From: Heliopora coerulea
Lineage: Eukaryota; Cnidaria; Anthozoa; Scleralcyonacea; Helioporidae
Assembly (NCBI GenBank): GCA_030142905.1
Contig: JASJOG010000044.1
Coordinates: 1,570,001-1,634,000 of the forward strand
Reading direction: 5' to 3'
Length of the DNA stretch: 64,000 bases
In this document: positions 55,637 to 64,000 of the stretch, in pieces
Numbering within the stretch: position 1 is the first letter of the stretch
Layout: every line of letters starts with the position of its first letter
The notes under the pieces: model-generated
Seen by the model: only the letters and a program-made list of their open reading frames with translations
Databases searched by the model: none
Told to the model about the DNA's origin: nothing
Position numbers and translations under genes: made by a program

Positions 55637-58600
55637 ATGGAAGATGATTTTGATGTCATCAATTGCAATTTTCCTCCAACACCTTCACCAGTTGAGGAAG
55701 TAAATGGTAAGGTCATTTGTGACTTGACTGTTTACGATGCACCAACACAGTTCCCACCTGACATCTTGCGTCACCAGAACCTCCAGGTTCTAAAACTTTT
55801 TACGGATAACCTTTACTCTATCCCAGATGGAATTGGTAATTTGAAGAACCTTGAGCAGCTGGTCTTGTGCCATTTTGAAAGCCACACTCAGAGCAATCTG
55901 ATGCAGTTACCTGTCAGTCTGAAGAATCTTAAAAAGCTACTATTACTTGATTTAAGGAGAAATCCTTTGTCACATTTTCCATTGCACCTGACCACATTGG
56001 TTAGTCTGGAAGAACTCCATGTCAACAACTGCAACCTCTCTTCTCTGCCTGATGAAATAGGACACCTGCAACTGCTGAAGGTTTTAGACCTTAGCAATAA
56101 TTTCTTTACAACACTTCCTTTGTGTGTAACTAAGCTTAAAAATCTTGTCAGATTGTATATTAGTGATGGAGTGCTTGAAACACTTTGTAAAGATATAAAA
56201 AACTTAGCAAATCTTGAACGACTTCAGCTTACAAACAATCGGCTAACAGCACTCCCTGGTGAATTGTTTGAGTTAGTCAACTTGAAGAAACTGCATTTGA
56301 ATGTCAACCAGCTTAGCTCTATAGATGATAACATAGGTAAATTGGTTCATTTGGAATACTTGGTGTTAAATCAAAACAAGCTGACCAGACTTCCTGACAC
56401 AATTGGAAAAATGAGCAAACTGAGTTATCTCAACTTGCATGAAAACTTGTTGACAAGATTACCAGAAAGCATTGCAAATCTCATGAATGTGGAAACTCTG
56501 CTTGTTGAGAACAATCCCCTGCAAGTTCCTCCAGTACATGTTTGTAACCAGGGCATCCCAAGTATTAAGAATTATTTCCAGGCAATGAGGAACACTGGTG
56601 GTATTCATTCCAAAAGGTTAAAAGTGTTTCTACTTGGTGAGTCCATGGCAGGGAAGACTAGTCTTGTAAATGCCCTGGTGAAAGGAGAGGCCTGTGAAAT
56701 CAATGAGGATGATCGAACATTTGGTGTTGTATTTTATCATTGGAAACCAGAACCAGATGTTGATGATTTGGAGCTTTTAGTGGTGGATTGTGCTGGGCAA
56801 AGGAAATACCAGATGACTCATCAACTTTTCTTTTCTGAAGGTATGACAAATGATTAAAGTTTGTAGTTTTATTAGTTATATATTTTAAATTATTATAATA
56901 AATATATATATTAAAATCTATAGTTTATATATAGTTATATTTTTATTTAAGTTTATATGTGATGTAGTACAGATATATAAAGTGTATAGTTATGAATGTT
57001 GGAGTATTATTTTTTGGTACAGAATACTGAGTTGTTTTACTGTATCTACCAAAGATGTTTAACATGTATTTGTGCCATACCAGATACTATACAATGCACC
57101 TAAATATGGTTCAGAATGGTGAGCCCTATCTAATGCCATGATAAGCTCCTGACTGACTGGAATGAAACTGTAACTATTGTATTAGTGACCATGAAAGTTA
57201 CACTGGTATAACCTTGGTGCCAGTATATATATATTTGGTCATGTGATCAATATAAATTACAATACTGAGATGTGATATTGCAGTGTAATTAAGGCAGTGG
57301 GCCTGTAATAAGTACTTCAGTTTTACTATATATCATATCAGTGTTCCTATTATAATCATTATTATAAATTAGCTTCAATCCATTTCTGCTGAAGGTGACC
57401 AGCCGAGTGAAGAGAACAGTTAGCACTCAGCAAACATGGGTCAAAACCAAATGTATACTTAATTTTGTTTTAAAGGAGCCTTGTTCCTTCTGGCTGTTGA
57501 CCTGTGTTCTTACAAGTTTGACAACCCAGACTGCTTTCAAACTACTGTTGGTGACTGGATTAAACTTCTTGCTGCACGAATTCCAAGAGCAAGAATCCTA
57601 ATTGTGCCAACCCATTTGGACAGTTGTTCTTACCAAGAAGACATTGATCTGAAATGCAAGAATATTTTGATTAATGTTCAGGATGATTGTCAAGAAATGA
57701 TTCAAGAAATTGACAGGAAGATCAAATATGTTTCGAAAACCGAAGGATCGTGTATCCCAGAAGATGAACAAAATTCGCTGCTTGAAGAACATAAGAAAAA
57801 AAAAGACAGCCTTCCAGTGATATCTCTACATTATCTGGAAGAGGTCAGTGTAGGATTATGGCAGATGGGTGTTTGCACTTGAAATGGAGTGCATATTGAG
57901 TGAAAGAAAATTCTCAAATGTCCAAATTATTCTTTTGAAGACCCAGTTGGGATTGGTTACAAAAAAATGCAGCTCTTGGGCCACTGACTGGGAATTGAAC
58001 ACGAGACCTTGTGAATCTTGTGTAATTCCAGCTGGAGGCCAGATGGGTTGCATTTTTTCCAACTTGTTGTGGTTGAGTGCTAAAGTGGATAATTCTGACA
58101 CTATAAACTTTACTTCAATCTCTTAATTATGGATTCCATTGCATGTCGTTGTGTTTAGATGTCTGATATTTCTTCAATGTGTTTCCAGTTGTGCCAACTA
58201 TAAATTTGTATTGAACTAGTTGAGGCAAAAGCATGCCCTATTTAAGTTTTTTTTTTTTTAACTGCCATTTGTAGTTAATCACTTGCTCATTCCTTTGCAG
58301 AAAAAAATTAATGACTTCTAAGACCACAATGGGAATTAAACCAGCAACCAGTTGATTCAATTTCTGTCAGGGACCCAGAAAGCATTTCAAAGAGCTTAAT
58401 AAAGTTTACTATTTAAGTATTTGCTTTGCAAATACATCAAACATGTCTCATGCTCAAAAATCACCTTGTTAAACATTTCTTCTGTGTAGGGTTTTCACAA
58501 AACTTGCAATTCAGCGAAAGACCTGCACATGAATGTCCTACCTGTTAGTAATGTTGGCAGTCTGGAGGGAATGATACACCTACGGAAAGAGTTGGTCAGG

Positions 58601-61600
58601 ATTGCAAGGAACAAGGATCTATTTCCTACTGTTGACACTAAACTTCCAGAATCCTGGGTAAAGGTGGAAAGCACAATGAAGGATCTTAGGAAAAGTATGG
58701 CAGTTCCTTGTGTTTCAGTGACAGAGTTTCTGGAGCTTTTAAATGAAAGGAATGTGGATATTTCTCACTCAGAACTTGATTCTTGCTTGGTGTACTTGCA
58801 TGCAATTGGAGAGCTGCTTTACTTTAAAGATATTCCTGGTCTTCTGAAGAAAATTGTGCTTAACCCTTACTGGCTGGGATCAGTTCTTAGGTGTGTCTTC
58901 AGGCATGACCTTGAGGAAAAGTTAATATACAGAGAAGCCTATCGGAAGATAGGTGTATACCAGTTCCAATTAAATCAAGAGAAAGAGGAATTATTCAATA
59001 GTGGTATAATGACACAGACATTGCTCAGGTACTGAAATCTGCAATAATTTGTTTGTTGTATAAGCATTTAAAATATGAAATAATGTAAATGGTTTTAAAC
59101 AAGCAGTGCTGCTATCAGGAGGAGTTGGCTGTTGATCATCTAGGGGTTGTGGTTTTGAGAACTGTTTTTGGTGACTGATGTTGTAAAAGTCAAGAAGATT
59201 GCAGCTGAGGCTGTCAAAAAGTTGGTCATCAGTGATAATCCTTTTAAAAAGTTCAGCTACCTAGATGATTGACAACCATCTTCACAGAGATTAAAGCTAC
59301 CTGTATGCACCAATGATAAATTTTATATTCATTTCTTTATTTTTATTTTAATTTAAGTTGCTGACTACTTTTCTAGACACTAAAAAAGTTTCAGACACTC
59401 CTCAACACACAAAGTTTATAGTATGTAAACTCATGGCCGACATGCTGTATGCTGCTGTTAACTACTCTTAGTCATAATGTTGCTCTTTGTGCCTTACTCT
59501 TGTTTCTTGTTGTTATCAAGGAAATATTGTTATACAGTTTCAGCTCAAATGCAATTGCCAGTCCTGTGTTAGTAATTGACACACTTTTTGGAATGTGATG
59601 ACGTTCAATAGGTCTTCGTATTTGGCATGATTATTCCCTAAAACATCAATAAGATTGCAGTAAGACATCAGGCTCAAGACAAGGTTTTTGCGGTACTTCG
59701 TGGCCTTTAATATTGTACAGATCTGACATGGTGATCCAACAGGACCACATTCTGTCCTGTATCTTTTTTAGTCATTGCTCATCCTTTTTTTAATTAGTTA
59801 CTGTAAACATCAGAATGTGTAACACCTGTACAAATGCTGCTTTTGCTGTTGTCATGGTGATTGAGCATCTATCCAATTTCTGATGGTTCTTAAAACATTT
59901 AACCAATGTTCATGCTTTTTTTCATCTAGATGCATATGGTCTGATGTGATACAACTGTCAGATGATATCTTTTCCCAGTTGTTGACTTTGTTAACTCACT
60001 TTGGTTTAGCTTGTGAATTACCAGCCTGCACTAATGATCTTAATCATGTCAATGGAGCAACCTCTCATTGTTACCTTATGCCATGGTTTCTGAGTGGGAA
60101 GCAGCCCTTGACACTTGCATCAGATTGGCCCCCTCAAGCAGACAAGACCCAGGTACACAAAAGAATTAAATAACTCACTTATAATTATGCTGACAATTCT
60201 TTTTACCTGCATTTGTGATTCGTCCATGTAATTTCTGCAATGTTCAGCTTCTTGAATGGTGGTTAATTTTTTTTTTTTTGCTTCAGATTGAAGTCACTGC
60301 AGGTTATGCACTGCTCCAGTGTCTTCCGATAGGGGTGTTTGAGCGATTTAGTGTTCGATGCCATGGTCATGGTCCAGATAATTCTGAACACTGGCAGAAT
60401 GGAATTTGCATGAAGTTTGGAGAGGTACTGGTACTTGGCAATGTTTCATCTGCTCAGAAGTGCTCAACACTCACATTGTCAGCCAGAGCACCAAAGAATA
60501 AGCTGTCCAATCTTTGGAAAACATTAGTGTCTCTTTTGAAGGTAATATAATACTACAAAATAAATCACTAATGTTTTATTATATGTAATGATAATGCAAT
60601 AGTTTGTGGCTTAGTGATAATTTACTAGAGATTAGATAAAACTTTGTTGTTTTCTTATTTTACAATCTTGTGTTGTAATTTTATACCCATAGGAAGTAAA
60701 GAAGTTGTTCCAGGAATGGCCAGGGATGAACTATGTTTGTTTTACAGTTTGTCCAACATGTGTTGAGCTTAGGGTGCCAGACCCATATCACTTCACCTGC
60801 AACTGGTTCAATGCCCACAAGCTTAGAAAGCATAAAGCTGTGTGTAAAAAGAGAATTAAGGGAGAGTCACACAGTGTAGACTTAAATCATCTTTTCCCAT
60901 CAAATGGTAATTATGACTTTTTTTTTTAAGAAATGTAAACAGTGATAACCACAATAACAGCAACTTATGGAATGAAGCTATTGGTGGTAATAAAAAGCCT
61001 ACTGCTTTAACCTATTAAGGGGCAGTGCCCTAACCTGCTGATTAAAATCATTTGGCATTAGTGAGAGCAAAATTCTGAAGTGTATCCGTGAACCTTAATG
61101 GGTTGTTGCCCCTATGACCCCTATAACCTTTGTACAGTACTCTTGCTACCATTAGACAATTTTATTGATGAAAGGCCTATTGAGCCATCAAAAAGACCTC
61201 TGGGGTGAAAAGTTTGAATTCTAGAGTTATTAAGTTACGTTTAGCTTTTTATCTCCATGTCAACCTTTTGGAAATTCCATACTGCTTGAGACTGGTGTTT
61301 AAAGCAGATGACTTACCAAAGGTTGATGAAATCAGTTTTATAATACAGGAGTTATAACCAGCAATACCATTTAAACAGCATTGCTTTAATGGTTAACCCT
61401 TTCACAGACTGCCCTTATTGTAGGACACCTGGGAGAGAACAAAGCAAAAAAGACAAACTAATTCAGCCAATAAAATGTTAAGCAAGCTTATTACTTTGGG
61501 CAGGTTGCCAACATGGGCATTTTACCTATTTAAACCACAAGAATTTGGGTTGTTTAAAGTCTTGAAAGATGTTGCCTGTTAAAACTAACAAAATTAACTC

Positions 61601-62269
61601 TTTCCTGGCAGGATAAGGCTTCTATCATTTTACTCTGGCTAACACCAGATCATGTCACTTGTCAAAGGAGGAATTCCTACCAGTGAGGAGTTAAACAGCC
61701 TCCCCTACACTAACATCTTGAAAAAGTGAGTGGTATTGTATTGCATAAGGTTTACATTTGTTTTCTTTTAAATTAACAGTAGTCCTCGATGAACTCCAAA
61801 ATCCAAACATTCATCCAGTTTACCTCCCAGATGTTGTTTTGGCTGAAGGTAATTGAAGATTTAAAATTCTTGCATCATGGATACTTTATGGTGGTTTTGT
61901 AATGGAGAGAAATAATTGGCTGGTTAGCAGATTTACTCAATGTTTTATAAAGTTGTTCTTTACAGATGACATCAAACAAGTTGTATCACTGTTTTACTAA
62001 CATTTCTTTTGATGTCTATTTTAGAACAATATGATGGCATTGCAGAAATGTTAGGTATAAAGTGGCCACAACTTGCCAGGAAGTTGGGTATTGGTGGTAA
62101 AGTGGATGTCATCAGGAGTGACAACCCATATAATACTCATGAACAGGCAGTTAAAATGATTGCCACATGGAAAAGTATAAATGGAGAAAATGCAAAAAGA
62201 AGTGTGATAGCTCGTAGTTTAAGGGAGATAGGCTGCCAGGAAATTGCTGAGTTTATTGAGAGAAGCTAA
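55637..62269 (+). CDS. ROCO protein: leucine-rich repeats, Roc GTPase, COR, death domain (MFHAS1-like)
   Basis: Eight coding exons (55637-56840, 57476-57843, 58490-59028, 59930-60152, 60287-60541, 60693-60906, 61780-61848, 62025-62269) join in phase to 1038 residues. The ATG at 55637 starts MEDDFDV, 28 bp after an acceptor, so an upstream non-coding exon is likely. Residues about 45-305 hold 11 leucine-rich repeats. The Roc GTPase has a P-loop GESMAGKTS (334-342), DCAGQ (384-388) and THLD (447-450) in place of the usual NKxD. COR follows from about 525, with a CPTC...C...C cluster near residue 890. The last exon (about 958-1038) is a death domain (WPQLARKLGIGG, LREIGCQEIAEFI). Length and order are close to MFHAS1 (MASL1), but the death domain recalls DAPK1. 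ROCO proteins act as dimeric GTPases in immune or death signalling; that role is inferred. Confidence 0.93.
56860..56960. repeat. AT-rich low-complexity tract in ROCO intron 1
   Basis: TATATA and AATAAATATATATATTAAA words dominate the start of the first coding-region intron (56841-57475). No gene signal. Confidence 0.7.
57905..58380 (-). repeat. Possible SINE-like repeats in ROCO intron
   Basis: Read on the minus strand, GGTCTCGTGTTCAATTCCCA near 57980-58020 and GCTGGTTTAATTCCCATTGTG near 58325-58350 both resemble RNA polymerase III B boxes with surrounding tRNA-like context. A matching A box is not convincing for either. They lie in the intron between exons 57476-57843 and 58490-59028. They could be decayed tRNA-derived SINEs, but they may be something else. 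Confidence 0.35.
59029..59929. other. Intron of the ROCO gene
   Basis: A 901-bp intron in the COR region with no exon or repeat I can define. The split Arg codon (AG|A) joins the flanking exons. Confidence 0.7.
60907..61779. other. Intron of the ROCO gene before the death-domain exons
   Basis: An 873-bp intron. It contains phrases such as GGTTAACCCTTTCACAG and AACTCTTTCCTGGCAGG about 200 bp apart that look like related decayed repeat starts, but no element boundaries can be drawn. Confidence 0.5.
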
Positions 62270-62881
62270 AATAATTCTATTTGAAGTGCAGAAGTTACAG
62301 TAGCATTCCCACTTGTATTTTTTCCCATAAAGCTGCTCATTTTAAGCAAGTTATTGCAACCCCTATAATATTTTACACAGAATTTTTTCATGACTGGTAT
62401 GTCTGCATGAAGTGCCAAAGATAAGAGTACCAAATCCATCACCAGAATTATAAAACTTAAAAACACAAACTAAGTAGTTACGTTATTGTGATTTTTTAAG
62501 TATGAATGGATACCTAGTATATACAGTGTACTGTACCAGTCAAAAAAGAAAAAGCAATACTGGTAGTATGGTAGACCAAGTTGTTGGCCAGATTTTATTT
62601 TATTTCTACAACTTTGGTGTACAAACTCCAACATTAAAGATTAATGAAATCAAATGGGGCCAGGCTGATCCTCACTAAAGCTGTACATCTTTTTTTTACA
62701 GTGTCATAAACTTGAAAGGAAATTTTGGGCATCACCTGAGTGCAAAATTGCCTTTCCTTTTATTAAAGGTTATAATAAGTTATCAACTAAATCAAATAAC
62801 ATGTTAGCCATATAAATACACAAATAGTTTGTACTCTATACTTGTGGTTTGTAAGAAATCCAAACATCTAATTGTCTCTTC
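62270..62881. other. Convergent intergenic space holding both 3' UTRs
   Basis: 612 bp separate the ROCO stop (62269, plus strand) from the photolyase stop (62884-62882, minus strand). On the minus strand, AATAAA occurs twice, at 62594-62604, about 280 bp past the photolyase stop. On the plus strand an ATTAAA at 62633-62638 is a candidate for the ROCO gene. If both are used the two 3' UTRs overlap by roughly 40 bp. Confidence 0.5.
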
Positions 62882-64000
62882 TTACTTGTACTTCTGTTCA
62901 AAAGCAGTGACATCAAACTTTCTTTTGCATCCTTGGTAGTTCATGTAACGTATTTTTCCGAACACAGGCCTTTCAGTCCATGCTCGATCATGTATGCCAC
63001 ATATTGACCACATGCAACCTAAGCATAGGAAGGTTGTATTATTTTACAGTACTGTACATGCTGTACAATAATAGTAACCAGTTAAAACAAGGAAAGTATC
63101 AAAATGTTATTGTATTTTGTGGCCAAAGGCACTACTGTAGAAATTAATGGATAATTATCACTACCCTTCAGTGCCATGGAAATACAGCACTGACTGTATT
63201 AAAATGGATGCAAAGGATTTACAGTACTCGGTAGAAATCTAATATGAATGTTAAGGTTTAGAAACCCAGCTCAAAATTTGATGTAGAGTCATTGCATTTG
63301 CAAATTAACATTGGAGAGAACAAATGGACACGGTTCTATTGAAAAATGGTTCAGTGGCAAATACATGCAGATTTACTTTTTCAATACAGTATCCATGACT
63401 CTTCATAACTCCAAAATGCTTCTAAGCCATGGATCTTTTGAATTAAATACTGTGCACAAGAATCTGGCTGAACTAGGTCACCTGAGGATATATGAATTGC
63501 ATAGATTTTGTTTCTGGAGGCCTCTCTGATGATTGAGAAATGTAATCTTTTCTACCACGTACATGTATGTACCTACCAACAAATCCATTTGGATCGTTTC
63601 CATCCAGTTGGTATCTATCATTCAGATATATTGCAATGTCTAATGCTTCCTCTGGTGTTTTTGTCCATTCCAAGATTTTTTTAGCCCAGTACATGCGGAG
63701 GAATCCATGCATTTTGCCTTCACGGACCATCTGAAGCTAAGGAATTTGTGTCAATATGTGAAATGTGTTATTTTATAAAAACACTATCATATCCTTCATT
63801 TTATATAATGCTCACCTGTGCAGCATTCCAGAGGTTGTCGTGCGTTTTTCCAGTTTCAAATTGTTCACGGGAATAGACATATTCTCTTTTGTCTTTTGCA
63901 TGGTTTTTTAAAGTCTTCTTGGCCCATGCACTGGCACCACTGAGGGAGTCATAGTGTTTATTGTAGAAACAGAAGTTGTCAGCCAGTTCTCTTCTGATTA
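62882..64000 (-). CDS. Class II CPD photolyase, 3' part (gene continues past the right edge)
   Basis: Three minus-strand exons are visible: 64000-63816 (open at the edge), 63736-63577 and 63018-62882 (stop at 62884-62882). They join in phase through [23 protein letters not shown] and [14 protein letters not shown]. The block [12 protein letters not shown], the string [28 protein letters not shown], and the end [18 protein letters not shown] are hallmarks of the C-terminal FAD-binding half of class II photolyases, which use light to split cyclobutane pyrimidine dimers. About 160 residues are present; the N-terminal half and the antenna domain are off the window. A shallow-water, light-exposed animal would benefit from it, but the gene is widespread in animals outside placental mammals. 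The gene is convergent with the ROCO gene. Confidence 0.95.
63019..63576. other. Intron of the photolyase gene
   Basis: A 558-bp intron (minus-strand GT at 63576, AG at 63019) with no further exon or repeat that I can define. Confidence 0.75.

Overview
This is eukaryotic, metazoan nuclear DNA: split genes with consensus GT-AG introns, no operons, an AT-leaning composition and many short terminal-inverted-repeat (TIR) elements. The gene set (a single Trio/Kalirin RhoGEF kinase, an NK2 homeobox gene, a ROCO GTPase with a death domain, a class II CPD photolyase) and the repeat style fit a cnidarian, most likely an anthozoan such as a coral or anemone. That placement is inference; the gene family calls come directly from motifs in the translated exons.

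Layout. 443-22900 (+): the 3' part of a Trio/Kalirin gene. Thirty-one exons join in one open frame from an acidic linker through DH, PH, SH3, Ig, FN3 and a Ser/Thr kinase to a stop codon; the 5' part (probably Sec14, spectrin repeats, first DH-PH) lies left of the window. Its introns hold a 1.1 kb hexanucleotide array, pyrimidine and CACTA-type low-complexity tracts, a perfect 57-bp fold-back and several miniature transposons. 22901-38224: about 15 kb with no gene I can support, but several MITE-like elements, two with excellent target-site duplications. 38225-39394 (-): a two-exon NK2-class homeobox gene with TN motif, homeodomain and NK2-specific domain. 39395-54600: about 15 kb of gene-free DNA with tRNA-derived fragments and at least three hAT-like miniature elements, one inserted inside the arm of an older palindrome. 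54600-62269 (+): a complete LRR-Roc-COR-death domain gene (1038 residues, eight coding exons), with a probable non-coding first exon and a CRE-like palindrome upstream. 62882-64000 (-): the last three exons of a class II CPD photolyase, convergent with the ROCO gene and running off the right edge.

The four genes have no evident joint pathway: cytoskeletal signalling, transcription, GTPase/death-fold signalling and light-driven DNA repair. I see no operon, CRISPR array, phage or bacterial-type system, and nothing that amounts to a wholly new system. The most notable points are the Trio/Kalirin domain order including FN3 plus kinase, the LRR-Roc-COR-DD architecture, the higher-order structure of the hexanucleotide array, and the well-bounded MITEs.
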